Source of the DNA: DASYXZ01 sp035946625
GTDB taxonomy: Bacteria; Acidobacteriota; Terriglobia; UBA7540
Assembly (NCBI GenBank): GCA_035946625.1
Contig: DASYZE010000018.1
Coordinates: 10,303-74,302, forward strand
Direction: 5' to 3'
Length of the DNA: 64,000 bases
Position 1 is the stretch's first letter; each line of letters opens with the position of its first letter. Both the position numbers and the translations under genes were made by a program. This document shows, in pieces, positions 26,418 through 35,227 of this stretch. Under the pieces are notes generated by a model that saw only the letters and a program-made list of their open reading frames with translations, had not been told where the DNA came from and did not search any database.

Positions 26418-27320
26418 ATGAACTTGCCGACACAAGTTGAGTTATCGGGAGCCGAATTGAAGCTGTTGCAGTCGCTGATGTTTCAGGAGTGTGGGGTGTA
26501 TTACGACGAGGGTTGCAATCCCTTCCTGCAAGATCGGGTGCGGAGCCGATTACAAGCCCGAAGCATTGATACATTCTACAATTATTACCGGCTGCTGACC
26601 AGCCCGGAGGGCAAGCAGGAATTGTCCGCATTACTGGAGAACGTGACCCTCCGCGAATCCGGCTTCTTCAATAACAAGCCGCAGCTTGACCTGTTCCAAA
26701 AGGTGATCCTGGAAGAATTGTTGAGGCGGAAACATTCGCGCCGCGACTGGACTCTGCGGGCGTGGAGCGCCGGGTGTTCCACGGGGCAGGAAGCCTTTAC
26801 CATGGCCATCCAGATTGCGGACGCCCTAGCCTACTACTATCTGAGCAATCCCCTGCCTCAGGAAGCTTCGCGGGTCAAACCGCTGGTCCCTCCACCGTGG
26901 CGGGTGGAAATTATGGCCTCGGATATGAGTTATTCGGCGTTACAGACGGCGCAAGCGGGCGTATATCTTGAAAAACACATGGCGGGCGTGGAGTACACTC
27001 ACCGGCTTCGCTACTTTGACAAGATGGGCGAGCGCTACGCGGTTAGACAATCGCTCAAGAGCCTGGTGCAATTTGACCTGCACAACCTGAAGACAGAATT
27101 CCTGCCTCAACATAACGACATCATCTTTTGCCGTAACGCCATGATGCGCCTCGAGGATGAAGAGAAGAGCCGCTTGATCGACAAGCTTTACCGCTGCTTG
27201 AATACGGGCGGGTACCTGTTTGTGGGGCAATCGGAGAGCCTGTTCGGACTCACTGACAAATTCCGAATGATTCACCAAAACAACGGGACGGCCTATCAAC
27301 GGATCGAGAAAACTCAATGA
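26418..27320 (+). CDS. cheR: CheR-type methyltransferase, divergent copy
   Basis: SAM-dependent chemoreceptor glutamate methyltransferase fold, 300 residues. An N-terminal helical domain (QDRVRSRLQARSIDTFYNYY) is followed by the methyltransferase core with RAWSAGCSTGQEAFTMA, EIMASDMSYSALQTA and GGYLFVGQSESL. Compared with the second cheR in this window, the usual GEEPYS appears as GQEAFT and CRNVLIYF as CRNAMMRL, so it may be specialised or less active. The ATG at 26418 follows AAGGA; a GTG at 26388 is possible. Confidence 0.85.
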   Translation: MNLPTQVELSGAELKLLQSLMFQECGVYYDEGCNPFLQDRVRSRLQARSIDTFYNYYRLLTSPEGKQELSALLENVTLRESGFFNNKPQLDLFQKVILEELLRRKHSRRDWTLRAWSAGCSTGQEAFTMAIQIADALAYYYLSNPLPQEASRVKPLVPPPWRVEIMASDMSYSALQTAQAGVYLEKHMAGVEYTHRLRYFDKMGERYAVRQSLKSLVQFDLHNLKTEFLPQHNDIIFCRNAMMRLEDEEKSRLIDKLYRCLNTGGYLFVGQSESLFGLTDKFRMIHQNNGTAYQRIEKTQ

Positions 27321-27416
27321 AGATAATTCTCCGGGCGCCCGTGGGCCTTGCTTGGGCCCAAAAGAAGGAATCGAACATGTGCGAGTTGGCTGGAAAAGTG
27401 ACGGCGGGAGGGTTCC

Positions 27417-27872
27417 ATGCAGGCTTTTGAGTCTCTGGTACGAAAAAAGGACGGGCAACCGTTGCAGTACCTGATTGTGGACGACTCGGTTTTTGCCCGC
27501 AGGAACCTGCAAAGGATCATCTCCATGTTTGGCGGCGTGATGGCGGGCGAAGCGGGCGACGGCCGCGCCGCTATCGAGGCCTATGGCCGGCTGCTGCCGG
27601 ATCTGGTTCTGATGGATGTGACCATGCCCGATATGGAAGGGATTGAAGCGGCCGAACACATCATCAATCAGCATCCGGAGGCGCGCATTGTGATGGTGTC
27701 CTCCGTCGCCTATCAGGAAAATGTTTCGGAGGCCCTGCGCAAGGGGGCACTCTATTTTGTCCAAAAGCCGCCCAAACCCGAACTCCTCTACGATGTGATC
27801 AAAAGCGTGCTGGGCGAGGCGGCCATCGCTGCGCCCACTTCCCAGGAGAAAAGCGACGCCCATGAGAATTGA
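27417..27872 (+). CDS. CheY-like single-domain response regulator
   Basis: A 151-residue receiver with all key residues: acidic pair in LIVDDSVFARRN, phospho-Asp in LVLMDVTMPDMEG, Ser in MVSSVAY and Lys in FVQKPPKP. A short N-terminal extension and a C-terminal tail flank it. GGGAGG precedes the ATG. Its end overlaps the cheX start by 11 bases. A phosphoacceptor from CheA and target of CheX is the likely role. Confidence 0.88.
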   Translation: MQAFESLVRKKDGQPLQYLIVDDSVFARRNLQRIISMFGGVMAGEAGDGRAAIEAYGRLLPDLVLMDVTMPDMEGIEAAEHIINQHPEARIVMVSSVAYQENVSEALRKGALYFVQKPPKPELLYDVIKSVLGEAAIAAPTSQEKSDAHEN

Positions 27873-28359
27873 GCTGATCCAACCCTTCATCAACGCCACA
27901 GACGCGGTGCTGGCCGAAATGCTGCCCGGCCCGGCTCAGATTAACGACGTCAGCATGGACGAGGAAGTGTACCGCCGCAAAGGCGTGGCGGCCAGTGTGG
28001 CTATTCGCGGCGACATTGAAGGCCGCGTCATTTTCGATCTCGAATCAGAGACGGCCCTGCGCGTGGCCGGGGTGCTGGCCGGGGGGACCATCGATCCCAC
28101 CGACCAACTGGCCCGCGAAACCGTCTGCGAGCTGGCCAATGTTATTGTGGGCAATGCGGTCACTCTGCTGAACGATCAGGGTCACAGCTTTAAAGTCTAC
28201 CCGCCGTGTATCCATGATGCCGAGACAGGATACTCGGGCGGTCCCGAAAGCGAGGCGCTGGTGATGTGCTTTGATACCCCCAGCGGCAAGGTATACCTCA
28301 ACATCGCCCTGGACTACAGCCATCAAAGGTCATTTTCCGCCGCCGAGTCATTGAACTAA
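27862..28359 (+). CDS. cheX: CheX-like CheY-P phosphatase
   Basis: A 165-residue protein with the CheX/CheC-type signature RETVCELANVIVGNAVTLL, where E and N residues of the E-x2-N motif attack the phosphoaspartate. GDIEGRVIFDLESETALRVA and the C-terminal YLNIALDY strand fit the fold. It overlaps the preceding CheY-like gene, supporting a direct partnership. Confidence 0.82.
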   Translation: MRIELIQPFINATDAVLAEMLPGPAQINDVSMDEEVYRRKGVAASVAIRGDIEGRVIFDLESETALRVAGVLAGGTIDPTDQLARETVCELANVIVGNAVTLLNDQGHSFKVYPPCIHDAETGYSGGPESEALVMCFDTPSGKVYLNIALDYSHQRSFSAAESLN

Positions 28360-28369
28360 GGAGATTTTT

Positions 28370-28849
28370 GTGGAATCAAAATTCGGAGCCTCATTCAATT
28401 GGGAAGCCGAGCCGGCGAGAAAACGCGCCCTGGTGGTGGATAACAGCGCCGTGGCCCGCAGCGCCATCGTCATCCTGCTGCAACGTAGCGGGTGGGAGGT
28501 GATTGGGGCGGCGGACGGAGCCGAAGCCCTGATGCTGGCCAGCACCTGGCATTTCGACCTCGTCGTGATGTCGCCGGAGCCCTCCAAAGTACCCGGACTG
28601 CAACTGGTGCGCATGCTCAAGGGGCAGTTGCTCTCCCCCGCGGTACGAGTGATGCTTCTGGTTGAGGAAATTCAGTGGGTGGGTGAGGTCAAGAAGTGGG
28701 CGGATGCCATCCTGGTTAAGAACGACCATGTGGAAAAACAACTTTACAGCAAGATCGTCCACTTGTTCGGCGTCGCCAGGCCGCATTGGGCGCAAAAATG
28801 GAGGCGACACCGCACCCATCACGCGTTCTTGCATCATTACAGCTCGTAA
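28370..28849 (+). CDS. Degenerate receiver-domain protein
   Basis: A 159-residue protein with a receiver-like fold (RALVVDNSAVARSAIVILLQ, GWEVIGAADGAEALMLA). Where the phospho-Asp should be, the strand reads LVVMSPEPSKVPG, with Ser in place of Asp. The later Lys region reads ILVKND. It is therefore probably not phosphorylated in the usual way and may be a constitutive binding module. The C-terminus is rich in His, Arg and Trp. The start is GTG with AAGGAG upstream. Confidence 0.75.
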   Translation: MESKFGASFNWEAEPARKRALVVDNSAVARSAIVILLQRSGWEVIGAADGAEALMLASTWHFDLVVMSPEPSKVPGLQLVRMLKGQLLSPAVRVMLLVEEIQWVGEVKKWADAILVKNDHVEKQLYSKIVHLFGVARPHWAQKWRRHRTHHAFLHHYSS

Positions 28850-28873
28850 AGGAATTCTCCGATAACGGGGGCA

Positions 28874-28903
28874 TTGACAGTGAAATGGACCGTGACCTAT
28901 AGT
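28874..28903 (+). promoter_or_regulatory. Sigma-70-type promoter upstream of the NtrC-family gene
   Basis: TTGACA at 28874-28879, an 18-bp spacer, and TATAGT at 28898-28903. It predicts a start near 28910 and a leader of about 105 bases. Confidence 0.5.
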
Positions 28904-29015
28904 AAGCCCGATCCGGAGTTAAATCCTTCCGCGCACGAGGGCGTTCCGTTCTCGAGTCTTATTCGCGGACCATTCCATGCTGTTGTAGCAGTACCGCATG
29001 TAAGCGAGGTTGGCA

Positions 29016-30401
<1,386 letters not shown>

Positions 30402-30502
30402 AAGAGAAACTGCCCCCGCCCGGGCCTCTCACACCTCCCCAAAATTTCAGCTAACTCACAATTTTCCCAATAGTTAACGATTCTTGATTCAGTCCCTGAG
30501 TT

Positions 30503-30518
30503 TGGCATCTGCCGTGCT
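30503..30518 (+). promoter_or_regulatory. Sigma-54-type promoter candidate immediately before a receiver gene
   Basis: TGGCATCTGCCGTGCT has GG and GC 10 bases apart and a full TGGCA -24 element; the -12 is GTGCT rather than TTGCT. The predicted start would fall 1-3 bases before the ATG at 30531, implying a leaderless message or a fortuitous match. Confidence 0.4.
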
Positions 30519-30530
30519 TTTGCAACGGTC

Positions 30531-30908
30531 ATGAAAACGAAGATACTGATCGTTGACGATCTGAAAGAAATTCTCATGACCATGAGCCGGTACTTCGCCA
30601 TTCACGGCTTCGAAGTGGATTGCGCCTCAGAACGAGAAGAGGCGGAAGCGTTGATCGGCGCCAACGCCTATTCGGTGGTGATTACCGACCTGCACCTGAC
30701 TCCCGTCCGCAGCAATGAAGGGCTGGAAATCGTCCGGCTTCTCCATCACGAAGCGCCGGAGACGAGGGTCATCATGCTGACCGCCTATGACAATGAGGAA
30801 GTTGAAAAGGAGGCGGACCGCTACGGTATTTCAGCCTTTCTCCGCAAACCCGTCTCCCTGCCCCTTTTGCGCCAGGCCGTCCAGGAAAGTCTCAGGAGGT
30901 TGAGGTAG
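30531..30908 (+). CDS. Single-domain response regulator
   Basis: A 125-residue receiver starting directly with the first strand (MKTKILIVDDLKEIL). The phospho-Asp is in VVITDLHLTP, Thr in MLTAYD and Lys in FLRKPVS. No ribosome-binding site is evident. Its stop codon overlaps the GTG start of the EAL gene by one base, and AGGAGGT for that gene lies inside its last codons. It may control the EAL protein. Confidence 0.88.
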   Translation: MKTKILIVDDLKEILMTMSRYFAIHGFEVDCASEREEAEALIGANAYSVVITDLHLTPVRSNEGLEIVRLLHHEAPETRVIMLTAYDNEEVEKEADRYGISAFLRKPVSLPLLRQAVQESLRRLR

Positions 30909-31732
30909 TGATGCTGACTCTACTCGACACCATTCTGAAGCCTGGTTCTCTGATGCCGGTGTTTCAACCTATCTTTGAAATCCACGGCGAAGAGCGCGAA
31001 CTGCATTACCTGGAGTGCCTGATGCGCGGTCCCAAAGGGACATCGGTGGAGCGGGCGGATATCCTGTTCGGCTACGTGCGGCGCAAGCGCGAAGAAATCT
31101 CGGTGGACCGCGCCTGCATGAGGGCGGCTCTGCAAGCCACTTCCATGCTGCCTTTTGAACCGAACATTTCCGTCAACGTCCACGCCTCCACGCTGGGGCG
31201 CGACGCCGGATTTGTGAGCTACCTGAAGGGGCTGGCCGACGATTGGGGCATTACCTCAAATCGCCTGACCGTTGAATTGATCGAACACGCGCCCTTCTGG
31301 GACGTCGCCGGCATTTGGCGGGCGATTGACGAATTACGGAGCTACGGCATGCGCCTGGCGGTGGACGATGTGGGCGCGGGACAATCCAACTACAACATGA
31401 TTCTCGATTGCTGCCCGGACGCTTTGAAGGTTGACGCCTATGTGGTGAGAGGATGCCACGCAGACAAACACCGGGTGGCCGTGCTCGAGTCCATTACCAC
31501 TCTGGCCCGCCGATTTGGCGCCCAAATCATCGCCGAAGGAATTGAGGAGGCCGCCGACCTGGAAGTACTTCTGGGGATGGGAATCAATTTGATCCAGGGC
31601 TACATGCTGGCCCGTCCCATGACGATTCAGAATCTGCTCCAAAGCGGGCTGCTGCGCGCGAACGAAGCACGGACCATGGCCATGGCCTCCGGGGCGCAAA
31701 TCGAAGCCAGCATGGAAACAACGAGGTCCTAA
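30908..31732 (+). CDS. EAL-domain protein, probable c-di-GMP phosphodiesterase
   Basis: A 274-residue stand-alone EAL domain. The signature Glu is present as ECLMRG, followed by NISVNVHASTL, VELIEHA, LAVDDVGAGQSNYN, LKVDAYVV, IAEGIEE and IQGYMLARP, so metal-binding and catalytic positions look largely intact despite ECL replacing EAL and DDVG replacing DDFG. It would hydrolyse c-di-GMP, or sense it if activity has been lost. It is translationally coupled to the receiver before it. Confidence 0.85.
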   Translation: MMLTLLDTILKPGSLMPVFQPIFEIHGEERELHYLECLMRGPKGTSVERADILFGYVRRKREEISVDRACMRAALQATSMLPFEPNISVNVHASTLGRDAGFVSYLKGLADDWGITSNRLTVELIEHAPFWDVAGIWRAIDELRSYGMRLAVDDVGAGQSNYNMILDCCPDALKVDAYVVRGCHADKHRVAVLESITTLARRFGAQIIAEGIEEAADLEVLLGMGINLIQGYMLARPMTIQNLLQSGLLRANEARTMAMASGAQIEASMETTRS

Positions 31733-31734
31733 GG

Positions 31735-32127
31735 ATGAGGCATAAAAAAGTTCTTCTGGTCGATGATTCCACCACCGCATTACTGATGGAACAAATGATC
31801 CTCAGGAACCGCGCCGACTTTGAGCTGATCGTGGCGCGCGATGGTCAGGAGGCAGTGGAGAAAACACTGGCCGAGCTGCCCGATTTGATTGTGATGGACG
31901 TGGTGATGCCGCGCATGACCGGCATCGAAGCCTGCAAGCAGATTCGCCTTCAGGACCATACCCGGCACATTCCCATCATCCTTGTGACCACCCGCGGCGA
32001 ACCCGAGAACGTGGAAATTGGGTATGCCAGCGGCTGCAACGACTATGTGACCAAGCCGATTAACGGCTCCGAACTTATCACCAAAATTGTGGACCTGATC
32101 GGTGCAGAAGAGGATGCAAAACAATGA
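31735..32127 (+). CDS. CheY-like response regulator
   Basis: A 130-residue receiver with VLLVDDSTTALLMEQMIL, phospho-Asp in LIVMDVVMPRMTG, Thr in LVTTRGEP and Lys in YVTKPINGSEL. It begins 2 bp after the EAL stop and its own stop overlaps the next ATG (ATGA). The DYVTKP ending is typical of receivers dedicated to chemosensory or GAF partners. Confidence 0.9.
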   Translation: MRHKKVLLVDDSTTALLMEQMILRNRADFELIVARDGQEAVEKTLAELPDLIVMDVVMPRMTGIEACKQIRLQDHTRHIPIILVTTRGEPENVEIGYASGCNDYVTKPINGSELITKIVDLIGAEEDAKQ

Positions 32128-32855
32128 GCTCTCAAACCCCTGAAACCGCGCCCGCCGGCGGTTCCATCGATTCAGTTTCCAAAAGCATTCCCCAACAAAT
32201 CCAGCCGCAGGATCATGCAGAGCAGGATGGGGAACCTAACCATGAAGCGACGGCGCAGGCATTGGAGCAGGAGCGGAGCGCCCTCGAACAAACCGTTGCT
32301 CAGCTCCGGACTGAACAGCAGCAATTTCTGGAGCGTTACGTGGGGTTGGAAGAGCAGAATTCCGCCCTCACCACACTCTATGTCGCCTGCCAGAGCCTTC
32401 ATTGCACGCTCGACCGGGCGGAAATCCTGTTGACCGCGCGCGAGATCATCGCCAACTTGGTCGGCTGCGAGGAATACGTTCTCTTCAGCGTTGCGCCTGA
32501 CGGCTGGCTGATCCGCGTGGATTCCTTCGGTCTCGATACGCAAGTGTACGAAAAACTTCCTCCGGATGCCGGACTCATCGGGCGCGCCGTCACCACCGGG
32601 GAGATCTGCCAGATTGAAGAAGGCGGCGGTGGCAGGGCCGCCGATTTGGAAGCCAACCTCACTGCCTGCATTCCACTGAAGCACAACGGCGTTGTAACCG
32701 GCGCCATAGCGCTATTTCGTTTGCTTCCCCAGAAATTTGAGCTTCAGAACTTGGATCACGAATTGTTCCGCTTGCTCCAGACCCATCTGGCCCATGCCTT
32801 GCATTGCTCTGAGTTGCAACAAAGGGTGGGCGCCAAGAACGGAGTTGGGGCGTGA
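32124..32855 (+). CDS. Coiled-coil plus GAF-domain protein
   Basis: A 243-residue cytoplasmic protein. Residues about 40-85 form a Gln/Glu-rich coiled coil (ALEQERSALEQTVAQLRTEQ) and about 90-235 a GAF domain (REIIANLVGCEEYVLFSVAP ... AGLIGRAVTTGEICQIEEGG ... IPLKHNGVVTGAIALFRL). It has no output domain. Four-base overlaps with the receiver before it and cheD after it place it firmly in the operon. It may be a ligand-sensing adaptor. Confidence 0.8.
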   Translation: MSSQTPETAPAGGSIDSVSKSIPQQIQPQDHAEQDGEPNHEATAQALEQERSALEQTVAQLRTEQQQFLERYVGLEEQNSALTTLYVACQSLHCTLDRAEILLTAREIIANLVGCEEYVLFSVAPDGWLIRVDSFGLDTQVYEKLPPDAGLIGRAVTTGEICQIEEGGGGRAADLEANLTACIPLKHNGVVTGAIALFRLLPQKFELQNLDHELFRLLQTHLAHALHCSELQQRVGAKNGVGA

Positions 32856-33382
32856 GGATTGCCGCCGAACTCCCCGGGCAGGAACAAGATTTTTCGGCTG
32901 GGCATGGAAATATGACTCAAGAGAAAGCGGCCATGAAAAGCGTGTATTTGCACCCCGGCCAACTCTTCGTTGCCACCGAGCCTGCTGCCGTCACCACCAT
33001 CCTTGGATCATGCGTGGCGGTTTGCGTCTGGGATTTGGTGCTGGGCATCGGCGGAATCAACCACTACCTCTTGCCGGCGGGTGTCAAGACGGCCTCCACG
33101 GGCCTGCGTTACGGAAACGTGGCCATCGAACAGTTGCTGGAAAAGCTTTCCCGCTCCGGAGCCTCAAAGTCTAACTTGCGCGCGAAGTTGTTCGGTGGGG
33201 CGTGCGTCCTGGATGCGATGCGCGGCAAAGAAAACCATCTGGGCGACAAGAATGTGGAGATTGCCAGGAAAATGCTTTCTGAAGCCGGAATTCCCGTGGT
33301 GGCTTCCGATGTGGGCGGCGGTCGCGGGCGCAAACTGATCTTTCACCCCCACGAGGGCAGCGCCTTGGTCAAGTTGCTTTGA
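32852..33382 (+). CDS. cheD: Chemoreceptor glutamine deamidase CheD
   Basis: A 176-residue deamidase. The catalytic Cys is in TILGSCVAVCVWD and the His in GGINHYLLP, with LFGGACVL and VGGGRGRKLIFHPHEG completing the fold. It deamidates receptor Gln residues and in many species binds CheC/CheX-type phosphatases, one of which is encoded at 27862. The GTG at 32852 overlaps the GAF gene; an internal ATG at 32933 would give the usual CheD length. Confidence 0.92.
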   Translation: MRIAAELPGQEQDFSAGHGNMTQEKAAMKSVYLHPGQLFVATEPAAVTTILGSCVAVCVWDLVLGIGGINHYLLPAGVKTASTGLRYGNVAIEQLLEKLSRSGASKSNLRAKLFGGACVLDAMRGKENHLGDKNVEIARKMLSEAGIPVVASDVGGGRGRKLIFHPHEGSALVKLL

Positions 33383-33410
33383 GGGAGTGAGGTGGGGGTC
33401 AATTTGACCC

Positions 33411-33460
33411 TGTAGAGGCGGGTTTACCCCGCCAAGTGGCGGCGTAAAGCCGCCTCTACA
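33411..33460. repeat. Palindromic repeat unit between cheD and cheA
   Basis: TGTAGAGGCGGGTTTA and its near-perfect reverse complement (one mismatch in 16) flank an 18-base centre. It forms a strong hairpin in RNA without a T tract and could attenuate or protect the message. Confidence 0.6.
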
Positions 33461-33489
33461 TCAAGACCCACTGATTGAGGTGAGAGGAA

Positions 33490-35160
33490 ATGGAATTCGA
33501 TTTTGAGGCTCTAATCCAGACATTTAAGGCCGAAGCCGAAGAGAATCTCGGCCGCATGGAAGAATCCCTGGTCGCGCTGGAAGATTCGCCCGCCGATCCG
33601 GAGCTTCTTCACACGATTTTTCGGGTTGCCCACACGCTCAAAGGCAACGCAGCCGCGCTGGGCTTTACCGGCCTCACCGAATTTGCTCACCGGCTCGAAG
33701 ATAGCCTGGACCAGCTCCAAAAAGGCACCACCCAAGCCGGTACGGGGCTCATTACCGCTCTTCTGAAATCCGTGGATGCCATGCGGGAGTTACTCTCCTC
33801 CTCATTGGCCGGCATTGTTGAAATGCTGCCCGCCCACCAGGAGTTGCTGCATGTCTTGGGGGAGGAATCGGGCGTAACTCTATCCGCCGCGCTAGATGCG
33901 GCCACGGCACGCCCGGCCGCCACAATTCGGAATTCGCCCGGCCGGCGCAAAGAAGACGTCACCGAGTGGAGCGAGCGGACTCGAACCCTGCGCGTGGACA
34001 TTGACAAACTGGATCGCATGCTCAACCTCACCGGCGAAATCGCCATCGCCCGCGGACGCATCCGCCAGATGCTGGCGGAGCTCGAGGGCCGGAGTGGCGA
34101 AGAGACGCTTGAAGTCCAGCGCGATTCTGACCGGCTCTTCCTGGACCTTCAGGAACTGGTGATGAAGATTCGCATGGTTCCGATTGGTCCCACATTCCGC
34201 CAGCACAACCGCACCGTGCGGGACCTGGCCACGTCCTCCGGAAAGCAGGCGCGGCTGGAAATTGAAGGCGAGGATGTGGAAGTGGATACGACTGTGGTGA
34301 ATCTGATTCGCGATCCCCTCACCCACATGTTGAGGAACGCCGTGGACCACGGTTTGGAATCACCTCAAAAGCGCCAGGCGTCGGGAAAGGATCCCTGCGG
34401 GTTGATCCGCCTGAGAGCCTTCCACGACACCGGGAACATCGTCATTCAGATCAGCGATGACGGCGGTGGATTAAATCGCGCCAGGATTCTGGAGAACGCC
34501 CGTACCCGCGGCCTGGTCACCAAGGCGGAGTTGAACGATACCGAACTCTTTCGCCTGATCTTTGAACCTGGTTTTACCACTGCCGAGAAAGTGACCGATG
34601 TTTCAGGTCGCGGCGTGGGCATGGACGTGGTGCGGCGTAATATCGAAGCGCTGCGTGGCACGGTCACCGTGGAAAGCAAGGAAGGCGCTGGAACCACCAT
34701 CACCATCCGCTTGCCGCTTACCCTGGCCATCATTGAAGGATTCCTGGTGGGCGTCGGAATTGAAACCTACGTGTTCCCTCTCGATGTGGTGGTTGAGTGC
34801 GTGGATTTGCCTGAGAGCGAACGCGGCAATGGAGCCTCCCAAGGGATGATTAATCTGCGCGGCAAATCGCTTCCCTACGTTCGTCTGCAACATATGTTCA
34901 ATGGCGAGATCGAGGCCTCCGCGCGCGAACAAATCGTCGTGGTCCAGCACCATGAAATGCGGGCCGGACTCGTTGTGGATGCGCTCTACGGCGAAAATCA
35001 AATTGTGATTAAGCCTCTTGGCAAACTCTTCCAGGGACTTCCCGGTGTGAGCGGTTCCACCATCCTCGGCAACGGCCGTGTGGCCTTGATCCTGGATGTT
35101 CCGGCCATCGTCGCCGGCCTGTCCAAATCCGCAACCGAAGAATCCGCCGTCACTGCTTAA
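33490..35160 (+). CDS. cheA: Chemotaxis histidine kinase CheA
   Basis: A 556-residue kinase. Order: HPt domain with H48 in FRVAHTLKGNAAALGF, a linker at about 130-165, dimerisation helices (LRVDIDKLDRMLNLTGEIAI), HATPase with RNAVDHGLE, ISDDGGGLNRARI and DVSGRGVGMDVVRRN, and a C-terminal CheW-like domain (IEGFLVGVGIETYVFPLD). The CheY-binding P2 domain is missing, which shortens it by about 100 residues. It phosphorylates receivers in response to MCP/CheW. GAGGTGAGAGG precedes the ATG. Confidence 0.95.
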   Translation: MEFDFEALIQTFKAEAEENLGRMEESLVALEDSPADPELLHTIFRVAHTLKGNAAALGFTGLTEFAHRLEDSLDQLQKGTTQAGTGLITALLKSVDAMRELLSSSLAGIVEMLPAHQELLHVLGEESGVTLSAALDAATARPAATIRNSPGRRKEDVTEWSERTRTLRVDIDKLDRMLNLTGEIAIARGRIRQMLAELEGRSGEETLEVQRDSDRLFLDLQELVMKIRMVPIGPTFRQHNRTVRDLATSSGKQARLEIEGEDVEVDTTVVNLIRDPLTHMLRNAVDHGLESPQKRQASGKDPCGLIRLRAFHDTGNIVIQISDDGGGLNRARILENARTRGLVTKAELNDTELFRLIFEPGFTTAEKVTDVSGRGVGMDVVRRNIEALRGTVTVESKEGAGTTITIRLPLTLAIIEGFLVGVGIETYVFPLDVVVECVDLPESERGNGASQGMINLRGKSLPYVRLQHMFNGEIEASAREQIVVVQHHEMRAGLVVDALYGENQIVIKPLGKLFQGLPGVSGSTILGNGRVALILDVPAIVAGLSKSATEESAVTA

Positions 35161-35227
35161 AATCGTCCGCGGTTCGGGCCAATTTCCCCAACCCTATCCA
35201 ATGATTGTGAGGTCGGGGCACGCGGGA

